From positions 1 to 35,964 of the forward strand of contig CACDHV010000010.1 in the NCBI GenBank assembly GCA_902552755.1: a stretch of 35,964 bases of DNA, given 5' to 3'. Origin of the DNA: an uncultured Pelagibacteraceae bacterium. GTDB taxonomy: Bacteria; Pseudomonadota; Alphaproteobacteria; Pelagibacterales; Pelagibacteraceae. The position numbers were made by a program, and so were the translations under genes. Below are positions 1 through 9,657 of this stretch, in pieces. Below the pieces are notes generated by a model. That model was given only the letters and a program-made list of their open reading frames with translations. It was not told the origin of the DNA and made no database searches. Position 1 is the first letter of the stretch. Each line of letters starts with the position of its first letter.

Positions 1-686
1 TAGCTTACTTCACTGATAAAATTGAAATAGATGTTGTAAACCCCTCATCCGATAAAAATATTTCTGACAAAGTAACAGATCTCGATAAATATGATGGACT
101 AATATGGGGAGGAAGTAGTCTAAATATTTATAATGACACCATTGAAATAAGAAGACAGATCGAATTTATGAAAGAGTGTCAAAAAAAAATTAAAAAAATA
201 TTAGCTATTTGCTGGGGACTCCAGGTTGCGGTTACAGTAGCAGGAGGGCAAGTAAAAAGATGCACAAACGGATCACACAGAGGCATAGCACTTAATATTG
301 AAATAAATAATAATGGATTACAACATCCAATATATAGAAATAAAGGTAAAATTTTTAATACACCCGCTTTTAATTTTGATGAAGTTACAAAATTGCCAAA
401 AAATTCAAAATTGCTAGCCTCAAATCCTATAAATAAAGTTATGGGAGTAAATTTTCAGTCTGCAGCAAGTGATATATGGGGTATTCAATACCATCCTGAA
501 ATTACTTATGATAAAATGATAAGCCTTATACATTTCAGAAAAGAACGTCTTTTAAACAATAATGCTTTTGTTGATGAACAAGAGATAAATAATCATGTGA
601 GAATGATTGCTGAAGAAAATAAGATTACAAATAAAGATCTCAGAATGCGTGAACTCGAAAACTGGCTTAATTATCTTTTAAAATAA
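1..686 (+). CDS. class I glutamine amidotransferase, 5'-truncated by window edge
   Basis: The reading frame is open from base 3 to the stop at 684-686, so the N-terminus lies outside the window; the internal ATG at 168 is not the real start. Two parts of the class I glutamine amidotransferase triad are visible. The nucleophile elbow AICWGLQV has its Cys codon at 210-212, and the HPE element in GIQYHPE has His at 492-494 and Glu at 498-500. These enzymes release ammonia from glutamine, or hydrolyse gamma-glutamyl bonds, for a partner domain. No synthetase domain follows, so this is a stand-alone amidotransferase such as a GMP-synthase-like or gamma-glutamyl hydrolase-like protein; the substrate cannot be told. 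It overlaps the convergent fhs gene by 9 bases at the stop codons. Confidence 0.85.
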   Translation, partial: AYFTDKIEIDVVNPSSDKNISDKVTDLDKYDGLIWGGSSLNIYNDTIEIRRQIEFMKECQKKIKKILAICWGLQVAVTVAGGQVKRCTNGSHRGIALNIEINNNGLQHPIYRNKGKIFNTPAFNFDEVTKLPKNSKLLASNPINKVMGVNFQSAASDIWGIQYHPEITYDKMISLIHFRKERLLNNNAFVDEQEINNHVRMIAEENKITNKDLRMRELENWLNYLLK

Positions 687-2354
687 ACCTTCTGTTTCAC
701 CTTTTTCATTAATACGAATTGAGTCAGCTGCTGGCACTTTTGGTAATCCTGGCATTGTCATTATTGCACCGCATACAACAACGATAAATTCCGCTCCTGA
801 TGACAGTCTTACCTCTCTTATTGGCAATACATGACCTGAAGGTGCTCCTTTAAGATTGGGGTCAGTAGAAAAGCTATATTGAGTTTTTGCAATACAAATT
901 GGTAATGATTGGTAACCTCTTTCTTCAAAAGCTTTTAATTGGTCTCTAATTTTAGTATCTGCAACAACTTCGCTTGCTCTATAAAGTTCCTTAGCTATTG
1001 TTTCTATTTTTTTAAATAATGAAGTTTCATCATCATACAAAAATTTAAAATTACTATCTTTTTCACATAATCCAACCACATCATTTGCTAAATCAATTGC
1101 ACCTTCTCCACCTTTTTCCCAATGCTTTGATATAGAGGCTTTAATATCTTTTTGTTCACAAAACCTTGTAACTTCATCAACTTCTTTATCAGTGTCTAAA
1201 ACAAAGTGATTTATAGCTACTGTTACAGGTAATCCAAATTTTTGAATATTTTCTATATGTCTTTCCAAGTTAACCAATCCTTTTTTAACTGCATCAACAT
1301 TTTCATTTTTTAATTCATCTTTTTTAACTCCACCATGCATCTTTAAAGCTCTTATAGTTGCAACAATCACAACACAACTTGGTTTTAATCCTGATTTTCT
1401 ACATTTAATATCTAGAAATTTTTCTGCACCTAGGTCGGCACCAAATCCAGCTTCTGTTACTACATAATCAGAAAGTTTTAATGCTGTTTTAGTTGCCAAA
1501 ACAGAATTACATCCATGAGCAATATTTGCAAATGGTCCACCATGAATGATTGCAGGATTGTTTTCCAGAGTTTGTGTTACGTTGGGTCTAATAGCATCTT
1601 TTAACAATACAGTCATTGGCCCATGTGCATTTAAATCTTTTGCATATATTGGTTCTTTATCTCTAGTATAAGCAACAGTAATGTTACCAATTTTATTTTC
1701 AAGATCATGCAAATCATTTGATAGACAAAAGATTGCCATTATTTCTGAAGCAACTGTAATATCAAAGCCATCTTCTCTCGGAAATCCATTTGCAACACCT
1801 CCAAGATTTATATTTATAGATCTCAAAGCTCGATCATTCATATCAAGAACTCTTTTCCAAACTATTCGTCTAACATCTATGTTTAATTTGTTTCCCCAAT
1901 ATATATGGTTATCTATTAGTGCAGACAAAAGATTATGTGCAGATGTGATTGCATGAAAATCTCCAGTAAAGTGTAAATTAATTTGTTCCATTGGAACTAC
2001 TTGAGCATATCCACCACCAGCAGCTCCACCCTTCATTCCAAACGAGGGACCAAGACTTGGTTCTCTTAAACAAACAATAGATTTTTTACCTATTTTATTT
2101 AGTCCATCTGACAATCCTACAGAGGTTGTTGTCTTTCCTTCTCCTGCTGGTGTTGGCGTAATTGCAGTTACTAATATTAATTTCCCATCTTTTTTTTCTT
2201 TAAATTTTTCAAGGTATTCAAGTTTAATTTTAGCTATATACCTACTTATTGGACTATATGCCTCAGCTTTATCAGGCACTCCCACGCCATCCAAAATCTC
2301 TTGGATAGGTTTCATTTTTGCTTCACGAGCTATTTGGATATCTGATTTCGACAT
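678..2354 (-). CDS. fhs: formate-tetrahydrofolate ligase
   Basis: This 558-residue protein has the usual family length. It interconverts formate, ATP and tetrahydrofolate with 10-formyl-tetrahydrofolate in the cytosol. The P-loop-like segment [11 protein letters not shown] at residues 66-76 and the long glycine-rich stretch after it are family hallmarks. The start agrees with the family N-terminus ([14 protein letters not shown]). Run backwards, the enzyme makes formate and ATP from one-carbon units, a common outlet in methyl-compound oxidisers. It is divergent from soxBDAG across 128 bases, which suits joint control of methylene-tetrahydrofolate production and disposal. No Shine-Dalgarno site precedes the start, and the candidate promoter lies so close that the mRNA may be nearly leaderless. 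Confidence 0.97.
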   Translation of the reverse strand: MSKSDIQIAREAKMKPIQEILDGVGVPDKAEAYSPISRYIAKIKLEYLEKFKEKKDGKLILVTAITPTPAGEGKTTTSVGLSDGLNKIGKKSIVCLREPSLGPSFGMKGGAAGGGYAQVVPMEQINLHFTGDFHAITSAHNLLSALIDNHIYWGNKLNIDVRRIVWKRVLDMNDRALRSININLGGVANGFPREDGFDITVASEIMAIFCLSNDLHDLENKIGNITVAYTRDKEPIYAKDLNAHGPMTVLLKDAIRPNVTQTLENNPAIIHGGPFANIAHGCNSVLATKTALKLSDYVVTEAGFGADLGAEKFLDIKCRKSGLKPSCVVIVATIRALKMHGGVKKDELKNENVDAVKKGLVNLERHIENIQKFGLPVTVAINHFVLDTDKEVDEVTRFCEQKDIKASISKHWEKGGEGAIDLANDVVGLCEKDSNFKFLYDDETSLFKKIETIAKELYRASEVVADTKIRDQLKAFEERGYQSLPICIAKTQYSFSTDPNLKGAPSGHVLPIREVRLSSGAEFIVVVCGAIMTMPGLPKVPAADSIRINEKGETEGLF

Positions 2355-2365
2355 TTAGTTTAAAA

Positions 2366-2395
2366 TTTATAATTGTTTAATGTGCAAAATGTCTA
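2366..2395 (-). promoter_or_regulatory. candidate sigma70-type promoter for fhs
   Basis: On the minus strand TAGACA (2390-2395) is followed after 18 bases by TATAAA (2366-2371). Each hexamer matches the sigma70 consensus at five of six positions. Transcription would begin only about 5 bases before the fhs ATG, implying a near-leaderless transcript, which fits the missing ribosome-binding site. In DNA this AT-rich such matches arise by chance, so this is only a candidate. Confidence 0.35.
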
Positions 2396-2406
2396 TACTT
2401 TTTTGG

Positions 2407-2435
2407 TTGGATTTTAAACATCTAAAAAATATATA
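2407..2435 (+). promoter_or_regulatory. candidate promoter for soxBDAG
   Basis: TTGGAT (2407-2412), a 17-base spacer and TATATA (2430-2435) give a weak sigma70-like match (three and four of six positions). It lies in the 128-base region between divergent fhs and soxB, about 48 bases before the soxB start. The only other content there is AT-rich low-complexity DNA. I see no riboswitch-like hairpin. Confidence 0.25.
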
Positions 2436-2482
2436 TATAAAAAATAAGAAAAAATTTATGTTTAATTGGATAAAATTAAAAA

Positions 2483-3739
2483 ATGCAAAAATACTCAGTT
2501 TTTAGTCTAATTAAAAATGCATTCTCAGATCATCAGAACTGGGAAGTAGCCTGGAAAGATCCAACTCCTAAAAAGGAATATGATGTAATCATTATTGGTG
2601 GTGGAGGTCACGGTTTAGCAACTGCATACTACTTAGCTAAAGAACACAATATTACAAATGTAGCCATCATTGAAAAAGGATGGATAGGTGGAGGTAATGT
2701 TGGAAGGAACACTACAATAATTAGATCAAACTATATGCATGATGACAATGCTTTGTTCAGTGAGTTTGGCATGAATCTATGGAGAAAGATGAGTCAGGAT
2801 TTGAACTACAATGTTATGTTTTCTCCAAGAGGAATAATTAATCTTGCTCATTCAGATGCCCAAATGAATGCATACTCTAGAAGAGGAAATTCAATGCGCC
2901 TAAATGGAATTGATGCAGTTTTATTAAATAGGGAAGAAGTTCAAAAACGAATTCCAATGGCAGATTTTTCAGACAATGTAAGATTTCCAATTTTTGGAGG
3001 ATTGATGCAACCAAGTGCTGGAACTGCTAGACATGATGCTGTTGCTTGGGGATATGCAAGACAAGCAGACTCGATGGGTGTCGATATAATTCAAAATTGT
3101 GAGGTTACAGGATTTGATGTTACTAACGGAAAGATAGTTGGTGTAAGAACATCTAGGGGAGATATCAAAGCAAAAAAAGTTGGCTTGTGTGTTGCAGGAA
3201 GTACAAATATTTTAGCAGAAATGTTAAACATGACATTACCAATTGAAACTCATCTACTTCAAGCATGTGTATCAGAACCGGTTAAACCTTTACTTGACCA
3301 TGTTGTTACATTTGGTGCAGGTCACTTTTATTGTAGTCAATCAGATAAAGGAGAGATGGTTATGGGCGGAGACTTGGACGGATATAATAGTTACTCTCAA
3401 AGAGGAAATTTACCAACACTTCAACACGTATTGACAGAAGGAATTGCAATGTTTCCATTTCTTAGCAAATTGAAAATGTTAAGAACTTGGGGTGGAATAA
3501 TGGACATGTCTATGGACGGTTCACCAATTATTGATAAAACACATATTGATGGCTTATACTTAAATTGTGGCTGGTGTTATGGCGGATTTAAGGCTACTCC
3601 AGCTTCTGGGTGGACTTTTGCACACACAATTGCACAAGACAGAGTTCATGAATTAAATGCAGGTTACAGTTTAAATAGATTTAATACTGGTGATTTAATT
3701 GATGAAAAAGGTCTTGGTACCAAAACTTGGATATCTTAA
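2483..3739 (+). CDS. soxB: sarcosine oxidase beta subunit
   Basis: This is the FAD- and FMN-carrying catalytic subunit of heterotetrameric sarcosine oxidase, which converts sarcosine, oxygen and tetrahydrofolate to glycine, hydrogen peroxide and methylene-tetrahydrofolate. At 418 residues it has the family length. A dinucleotide-binding motif (DVIIIGGGGHGLATA, residues 34-48) opens a D-amino-acid-oxidase-type fold. The TARHDAVAW segment has His184 at the position that carries covalent FMN in characterised enzymes. Downstream order soxB-soxD-soxA-soxG is the standard operon. The stop at 3737-3739 directly abuts the soxD ATG, indicating translational coupling. Confidence 0.97.
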   Translation: MQKYSVFSLIKNAFSDHQNWEVAWKDPTPKKEYDVIIIGGGGHGLATAYYLAKEHNITNVAIIEKGWIGGGNVGRNTTIIRSNYMHDDNALFSEFGMNLWRKMSQDLNYNVMFSPRGIINLAHSDAQMNAYSRRGNSMRLNGIDAVLLNREEVQKRIPMADFSDNVRFPIFGGLMQPSAGTARHDAVAWGYARQADSMGVDIIQNCEVTGFDVTNGKIVGVRTSRGDIKAKKVGLCVAGSTNILAEMLNMTLPIETHLLQACVSEPVKPLLDHVVTFGAGHFYCSQSDKGEMVMGGDLDGYNSYSQRGNLPTLQHVLTEGIAMFPFLSKLKMLRTWGGIMDMSMDGSPIIDKTHIDGLYLNCGWCYGGFKATPASGWTFAHTIAQDRVHELNAGYSLNRFNTGDLIDEKGLGTKTWIS

Positions 3740-4009
3740 ATGCTCTATATATTCTGTCCACATTGTGGATCAAGATCACAGAATGAGTTTGCTTATGGTG
3801 GAGATGCAACAGTAAAACGACCAGAGCTTAATAAGGAAATTAGCGACCAAGATTGGGATAATTTTGTTTACTTAAGAAAAAGTCCTAGAGGAAAACATTT
3901 AGAGTTATGGCACCATATATCTGGCTGCAGACAATGGATTAAAGTTGAAAGAGATACATCAACTCATGAAATTTTTAAAACTTATAAAGCAGATGAACTA
4001 ACTGAATAA
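3740..4009 (+). CDS. soxD: sarcosine oxidase delta subunit
   Basis: This 89-residue protein is the small zinc-binding subunit of heterotetrameric sarcosine oxidase and has a structural role. Cys6 and Cys9 (FCPHCG), His59 and Cys63 (HHISGC) reproduce the Cys-Cys-His-Cys zinc site known for this subunit. The YGGDATVKRP segment near residues 19-28 is also typical. It starts right after the soxB stop, and its TAA shares one base with the soxA ATG at 4009 (TAATG), so the subunits are probably made by coupled translation. The zinc residues together with this position leave little doubt. Confidence 0.96.
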   Translation: MLYIFCPHCGSRSQNEFAYGGDATVKRPELNKEISDQDWDNFVYLRKSPRGKHLELWHHISGCRQWIKVERDTSTHEIFKTYKADELTE

Positions 4010-7005
4010 TGTCCCAAGATTATAGATTAGATAACATTGGAATGGTAAATAGAAATAAAAAAATTTCTTTTACATTCAATGGTAAAAAATATTTTGGTTA
4101 TGAAGGAGATACTATTGCTTCTGCGCTAATAGCAAATGGAGTGCACCTTGTTGGGAGAAGTTTTAAGTATCATAGACCAAGAGGTTTTTTTGGAGTTGGT
4201 GTTGATGAGCCTTATGCAATTTTACAGCTAGAAAGAAATAATGAAAGAGATCCTAATATTAGAGCTACTGAACAGGAGATTTTTGAAGGTTTAGAAGTTA
4301 AAAGTGTAAACTGTTGGCCTAGTGTAAACTTTGATATTGGCGCAATTAATAATTTTTTAAAAATGTTTTTTCCAGCTGGGTTTTACTATAAAACTTTTAT
4401 GTGGCCACCAAGCTTTTGGTATAAAATTTATGAACCTTTTATTAGAATGGCAGCAGGTTTCGGAGAAGCATCAATCAAACATGATAAAGAAAGATACGAG
4501 CATAAATATGAATATTGTGATTTATTGATTACCGGATCAGGACCTTCAGGTTTAGCAAGTGCATACGCAGCAGCAAAAAATGGTGCGCGTGTAATTTTAG
4601 CTGAAGACAAACCAAGGTATGGAGGTAGCTTGTTAACTAGTGATGTAAATATTGGTAATCAAACTGGTGCTGAATGGTCAGAGAAAATAATTACAGAGTT
4701 AAAGTCAATGTCAAATGTGATTGTAAAAAATAGATCACAAGTATTTGGTTATTATGATCATAATATGTTGGTGATGTCGGAACGAATAAGCGATCACTTG
4801 CCTAAAACCCAAAAATATTTACCAAAACAACGTTTGTGGTACATAAGAGCAAAAGAAGTTCTTATTTCATCAGGTTCAATTGAAAGACCATTAGTATTTG
4901 GTAACAATGATACCCCAGGTGTAATGTTATCTTCAGCAGCTAAAGAATACATAAAGGTCTATGGAGTTTTAGTTGGGAAAAAACCTTTGATATTTACTAA
5001 TAATGACAGTGGATATGAAACCGCTATAGAGTTCAAAAAAAATGGTGTTAATCCATTAATTTTAGATACTAGAAAAGAACCATCTTCTGACATTATTACT
5101 GAAGCAAAAAATTTAGGAATTGAAATTAAATATTCTTATGTGGTAGTTGCTGCTAAAGGATACAAAAAAGTCAAATCAGCTGATATTGCAAAAATATCTG
5201 ATAATAAAAAAGATTTATCAAATATAGAAAATATTGAATGTGATTGTATTTGTGTGTCAGGGTTTTGGACGCCATCAATTCACTTAGCATCACAATCTGG
5301 AAATAAATCTGAATTTAATGAGAAAATAGATGCATTCATTCCAAAAAAATCTAAACAGAAAGAAAATACTATTGGTTCAGCAAACGGAAAATTTACTTTA
5401 GAGGAAACTATTAATGAAGCATTTAATAAAGGGTACGAGGTCTCAAACAAAATAACAGAAAATAATAATAAAGTTTCTATTCCAACAGTAGTTGAAAAAA
5501 AATCTACAGAGCATGACAAGTTTTGGTGTGTTCCATTACCAAAAGGTAAATCTTACAAAAGATTTTTAGATTTTCAAAACGATGTAGCTGTAACAGATAT
5601 AGAGTTGGCACTAAGAGAAGGTTTTAGATCAATCGAACATGTAAAAAGATATACCACCCTTGGAATGGCAACAGATCAAGGAAAGACAAGTAATCTTAAT
5701 GGTTTACAATTAGTGTCAGACATTGAAAATAAAGTTGTACCACAAGTTGGCCACACTACATTTAGGCCACCTTATACACCTGTTTCAATTGGAGCAATTG
5801 TGGGAAGAGAAGTTGGCAAACATTCTAAACCGACAAGAAAATCACCAATGCACCAGTGGCACGAAAAAAATAATGCAGTATTTGTTGATGCTGGAGTTTG
5901 GTTGAGACCAAGATACTATAAGCAAGGAAATGAAACATTATTTGAAGCTTCAAAAAGAGAAGCAAAAAATGTAAGAAAAAATGTAGGTGTATGTGATGTA
6001 ACTACTTTAGGAAAAATAGATGTTAAAGGCCCCGATGCTGCAGAATTTTTAAATAGAGTTTATACCAATGCATGGCTTAAGCTACCAGTTGGTAAAGCAA
6101 GATATGGAGTGATGCTAAGAGAAGATGGAATTGTAATGGATGATGGAACAACAACAAGAATTTCTGAAAACCATTACCACATGACAACTACAACAGCTCA
6201 GGCAGCCAATGTCCTATCTCATTTAGAATATTATTTGCAGCTAGTTTGGCCAGAATTAAATGTGAATGTAGTATCAACAACAGAGCAGTGGGCTGGTGCT
6301 GCAATAGCAGGCCCAAATTCAAGAGCATTACTAATGAAATTATTTCCAAATACAGATGTATCCAATGAAGCTCTACCATTTATGGGTTACAAAGAGGCTG
6401 ATTTATTTGGCATTCCTGCAAAGATTTATAGAATTTCATTTTCAGGAGAGCTTGCTTATGAAGTTAATGTGGAGTCAGACTATGGTAATTTCATGTGGGA
6501 AAAAATTATCGAAGTTGGTAAAGAATTTCAAATACAGCCATATGGAACTGAGGCCCTATCTACTTTAAGGATAGAGATGGGTCACGTTGCTGGCTCTGAA
6601 CTTGATGGTAGAACAATTCCTTATGATGCATCACTTGAAGGTTTAGTAAGTAAGAAAAAAGACTTTATTGGTAAAAGATCTTTAAGCAGATCAGCTTTTA
6701 CAAAACCAGATAGAGAAAAAATAGTAGGTGTTGTTCCATTAGACAAAACAACAAGTATTCCTGAAGGCTCATATATTGTTAAAGACCCTAAAGCAAAACT
6801 TCCAAACCCTAAATTAGGTCATGTCTCAGCATCATGTTGGAGTGTTGAGTATGATAATCCATTCTCACTTGCGATAATTAAAGATGGTAAAAATATGATA
6901 GGACAAAAGCTATTTGCTATGTCACCTTTAAAAAACAAAACTATTCCTGTGGAAATTGTTTCATCGCATTATGTTGATCCTGAAGGAAAAAGAGTAAGAG
7001 CATGA
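4009..7005 (+). CDS. soxA: sarcosine oxidase alpha subunit
   Basis: This 998-residue protein has the normal size for the alpha subunit. An N-terminal ferredoxin-like domain (about residues 15-100) lacks an iron-sulfur cysteine set, as usual in this subunit. A nucleotide-binding Rossmann domain follows, with GSGPSG at 176-181. A C-terminal GcvT-like folate domain runs from about residue 620 to the end, starting around VGVCDVTTLGKIDVKG. The folate domain takes the methyl-derived iminium formed in soxB and makes methylene-tetrahydrofolate. The start overlaps the soxD stop by one base, and the stop overlaps soxG in an ATGA arrangement at 7002-7005. Confidence 0.97.
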   Translation: MSQDYRLDNIGMVNRNKKISFTFNGKKYFGYEGDTIASALIANGVHLVGRSFKYHRPRGFFGVGVDEPYAILQLERNNERDPNIRATEQEIFEGLEVKSVNCWPSVNFDIGAINNFLKMFFPAGFYYKTFMWPPSFWYKIYEPFIRMAAGFGEASIKHDKERYEHKYEYCDLLITGSGPSGLASAYAAAKNGARVILAEDKPRYGGSLLTSDVNIGNQTGAEWSEKIITELKSMSNVIVKNRSQVFGYYDHNMLVMSERISDHLPKTQKYLPKQRLWYIRAKEVLISSGSIERPLVFGNNDTPGVMLSSAAKEYIKVYGVLVGKKPLIFTNNDSGYETAIEFKKNGVNPLILDTRKEPSSDIITEAKNLGIEIKYSYVVVAAKGYKKVKSADIAKISDNKKDLSNIENIECDCICVSGFWTPSIHLASQSGNKSEFNEKIDAFIPKKSKQKENTIGSANGKFTLEETINEAFNKGYEVSNKITENNNKVSIPTVVEKKSTEHDKFWCVPLPKGKSYKRFLDFQNDVAVTDIELALREGFRSIEHVKRYTTLGMATDQGKTSNLNGLQLVSDIENKVVPQVGHTTFRPPYTPVSIGAIVGREVGKHSKPTRKSPMHQWHEKNNAVFVDAGVWLRPRYYKQGNETLFEASKREAKNVRKNVGVCDVTTLGKIDVKGPDAAEFLNRVYTNAWLKLPVGKARYGVMLREDGIVMDDGTTTRISENHYHMTTTTAQAANVLSHLEYYLQLVWPELNVNVVSTTEQWAGAAIAGPNSRALLMKLFPNTDVSNEALPFMGYKEADLFGIPAKIYRISFSGELAYEVNVESDYGNFMWEKIIEVGKEFQIQPYGTEALSTLRIEMGHVAGSELDGRTIPYDASLEGLVSKKKDFIGKRSLSRSAFTKPDREKIVGVVPLDKTTSIPEGSYIVKDPKAKLPNPKLGHVSASCWSVEYDNPFSLAIIKDGKNMIGQKLFAMSPLKNKTIPVEIVSSHYVDPEGKRVRA

Positions 7006-7589
7006 CGGTGATTTCTGCATTACAAAATGTCCATATCGAGGGGTCATTTGGAAACTTTGAAAATAAATCTGAAAATGAATTATTAAAAATTAAAGAATTA
7101 AAAAATTTATTAATCGTTCAAATAGTTCAATATAAAAATTCTTCAATTAAAATTGACGATATAAATTTTAACAATTTAAAATTTGTAAATCAGGCACAAA
7201 AAGTAGTTTCAAATGAAAATATAAGAGTTTTGTGGAATTCACCAAATAATTGGCTTTTAGTTTCTCATAAAAAAGAATTGTTAAAAGAAATTTACAGTAC
7301 TTTTAATGAAAATGATTTTGCTGTTACAGACCTTTCTCATTCAAAAGCAACAATCGAATTAGAAGGACCATACGTAAAAGAAGTTTTAAAAAAAGGATGT
7401 CCTTTTAATTTTAACATTTTAACAAAAAATATGAGTATTAACTCAGCTTATAATGGAATTTCTTTTATAGTTGATATGGTTGAAAATGAACCAGAAAAAG
7501 CAAGAATTTTTTCTCTAAGGAGTTTTGGAGAATCTCTATACCATTCTATCACTGATGCTTCTTTAGAATTTGGTTATAAGTGTAATTAG
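7002..7589 (+). CDS. soxG: sarcosine oxidase gamma subunit
   Basis: This 195-residue protein is the gamma subunit that completes the sarcosine oxidase complex. It resembles a shortened GcvT fold, and gamma subunits are the least conserved of the four. Segments such as VLWNSPNNWLLVS (mid-protein) and FAVTDLSHSKATIELEG match the pattern of this family, which I recognise mainly by its position as the last gene of soxBDAG. Its ATG overlaps the soxA stop by 4 bases. Its stop is 3 bases from the end of the convergent MFS transporter gene, and no terminator hairpin is visible between them. Confidence 0.9.
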   Translation: MTVISALQNVHIEGSFGNFENKSENELLKIKELKNLLIVQIVQYKNSSIKIDDINFNNLKFVNQAQKVVSNENIRVLWNSPNNWLLVSHKKELLKEIYSTFNENDFAVTDLSHSKATIELEGPYVKEVLKKGCPFNFNILTKNMSINSAYNGISFIVDMVENEPEKARIFSLRSFGESLYHSITDASLEFGYKCN

Positions 7590-7592
7590 TTA

Positions 7593-9206
7593 TTATTCCT
7601 CAGTTTTAAATCTAGATTTTTGAATAAATAAAACAAATAGCACTGGTATAATTAAGGTAATAATTGTAACTGTAATTAATAACAATCCTAGCTCAGAATA
7701 GTCTGCTGTAGTTAAAATTGCGTTTGTAACCTTATCTTTTACTTCTCTTGTAATTGTAAAAATTTCATTGAGATATTTTGTTAATAAAGCACTTGCTGAC
7801 AAAGCTAAATTAGTGAATGAGGCAAAAACAGCAAAAAAAGTTGCTTTTAAATGTGAAGGAGCATTCTTAGCAATCCAAGCCAAAAGTGGAATCATAGATA
7901 TTTGACCCAATGGAGATTCTAATGCTGTATTAATTATTGCTATAAATTTTGCATCAACAATTCCATTTGTTAACGAAGAAGTCCAGTTATGAAATCCATA
8001 ATACATTCCAACACTTGGCAAAAATAATATTGATCCAGCAATTGATAAAATTACAATTATTTTAGCAATAGAATTTTTTGCCATAAATGGTCTAAGCATT
8101 ATTATTCCAACTAATGTTAGGATAGAAGCTAGTAAAGACAGTATTGAAAAAAATTGTTCATTAAATTGTAGTTCATCAATTTCAAACCAAGATAAGCCCG
8201 GTCCAGGTCCAGGCATAGCTCTAAATATAAAAATAATTATAGCAGTTCCAACTATAGTAAATCTTAACTTTTCAGGTAACTCTTTAATAAGTTTGTTCAT
8301 AAGAAATAAAATGATTAACATAGAACCTAAAAAAACAATTTCTTGTGCAAAAGGTAATCCTAACGAACCGACACTCAATGTGAAAATTACAAAAATTAAA
8401 CTACCACCTAGTATCCACCAATTTACTTTTGTTTGCTCATGATTAAAATTATCTTCTTCACCTGATAGACCTTGTCTAATTAAAATGTTTTTCTTTTTAT
8501 TTTTTAAATAAACAGCAAAAATAACACCTAAAATTGAAACCATTGGTATTATTAATGCATAAAGATATATCGAGCCGTATAATTGTATTTTTTCTGCCTG
8601 TTCAAGATCATCTACCCCCTTAAATAATATCACATTGGCAAGAGCAACCAACACTGTCCCACCTATAATTGCAAATCTTCCAAGTGTTTGCATCGTCGTA
8701 TGCATAATTTTAACTTGATCTGCTGTAAATTTTTCTCCGTTCTCATTTATTAAAGGCACAGCTTCGACTGTCATTGCATCAGCAACAACATCTTGAACTA
8801 CATATCCAATAGGAGCTAAAAGAACACTTATTACAAACCAAGTTTCAACTTTTAAATAAGATGACATTTGCTCTGTATGAATTATTAGTCCGTACATTAT
8901 TAATAAACTTACACCAATTAATGAGGCACCGACGTAAACCATGTAATTCTTTTTATTCCATATTAAATCTACCAAATGTCCTAGTGGCATTTTTAAAGCC
9001 CAAGGTATTCCTGCCCAGAAACCTAATCCTGCAAGAAATGCTGCAGATAAATTTAAGTAATCTTTTACAAAGAAAGTACCTACTATTCCTGTAAGTCCAG
9101 ATATACCTGCCGCAACATAAATCATTAACGGAGGTAAATAAGACAATTTAAATTGTCTACCTAAATCAAAAAGTGTTGAGTCTATAAATTGAATGATTTT
9201 GTTCAT
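7593..9206 (-). CDS. MFS transporter, folate/biopterin (BT1)-like
   Basis: This 537-residue protein is highly hydrophobic, with many membrane-spanning segments and a charged cytoplasmic loop near the middle, as expected for a major-facilitator transporter. Near the N-terminus, GFWAGIPWALKMPLGHLVDLI (about residues 62-82) and the motif QDVVADAMTVE (138-148) resemble the folate-biopterin transporter (BT1) branch, where a D-x-x-A-D-x-x-V-E motif follows a long hydrophobic helix. The substrate is not shown by sequence. A pterin or folate role would suit the folate-dependent sarcosine oxidase operon that ends 3 bases away on the other strand. It is probably the last gene of a minus-strand operon. 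AmpG-like permeases are an alternative family. Confidence 0.75.
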   Translation of the reverse strand: MNKIIQFIDSTLFDLGRQFKLSYLPPLMIYVAAGISGLTGIVGTFFVKDYLNLSAAFLAGLGFWAGIPWALKMPLGHLVDLIWNKKNYMVYVGASLIGVSLLIMYGLIIHTEQMSSYLKVETWFVISVLLAPIGYVVQDVVADAMTVEAVPLINENGEKFTADQVKIMHTTMQTLGRFAIIGGTVLVALANVILFKGVDDLEQAEKIQLYGSIYLYALIIPMVSILGVIFAVYLKNKKKNILIRQGLSGEEDNFNHEQTKVNWWILGGSLIFVIFTLSVGSLGLPFAQEIVFLGSMLIILFLMNKLIKELPEKLRFTIVGTAIIIFIFRAMPGPGPGLSWFEIDELQFNEQFFSILSLLASILTLVGIIMLRPFMAKNSIAKIIVILSIAGSILFLPSVGMYYGFHNWTSSLTNGIVDAKFIAIINTALESPLGQISMIPLLAWIAKNAPSHLKATFFAVFASFTNLALSASALLTKYLNEIFTITREVKDKVTNAILTTADYSELGLLLITVTIITLIIPVLFVLFIQKSRFKTEE

Positions 9207-9212
9207 TTATTC

Positions 9213-9653
9213 TTAATCTAAAAGGTTTAATTTAATTAAACTATTATTTTTTGTTTCTTTGCACCACAATTCATAACTTTCGCACACTCTCCATAAATGA
9301 TTTGTGGCTCTTTGTGATATTTCCAAGGGAAAATGACTTTTTGCATAGTATAAATCAGGAAATTTAATCAATTGTTTAACCATTGCTTCTTTTTGTAAAT
9401 TCAAAAGCCTTAAAACCTCTTTAGAAATTTTTTCTCCTGAGGTCTCATCAACAAAATCGTTTTTTTTTAGTTTCTCAAACCATTCATCATGAAATTTACC
9501 ACTACTTACTTTTTCATACAATTTTGAACCCATAAATCTTTCAATTGCATCTAAATTGGAAATATCAATATTTTGTTTTTTAATTTGAAATATTTCTAAA
9601 TAGATTGCCTCAGCAACATAAAGTATGTAGGGTTTTTTATTTTCTTCTCCCAT
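9213..9653 (-). CDS. conserved hypothetical protein
   Basis: I do not recognise this 146-residue protein. It is soluble, without signal peptide or membrane segment, rich in Lys and Glu, and probably helical (for example EVLRLLNLQKEAMVKQLIKF). It lies 6 bases upstream of the transporter gene and 4 bases downstream of the acetyltransferase gene, so it is likely co-transcribed with both. A Cys-containing segment near the C-terminus (WRVCESYELWCKE) has two cysteines, too few for an obvious metal site. The gene is supported by full-length coding and tight operon spacing, but no function can be given. Confidence 0.8.
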   Translation of the reverse strand: MGEENKKPYILYVAEAIYLEIFQIKKQNIDISNLDAIERFMGSKLYEKVSSGKFHDEWFEKLKKNDFVDETSGEKISKEVLRLLNLQKEAMVKQLIKFPDLYYAKSHFPLEISQRATNHLWRVCESYELWCKETKNNSLIKLNLLD

Positions 9654-9657
9654 AAAA

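Noticed and set aside
2429..2440. TA-rich repeat as a transposon end or origin element
   Set aside because: A short AT run is expected in such AT-rich DNA; there is no inverted repeat, target duplication or transposase nearby.
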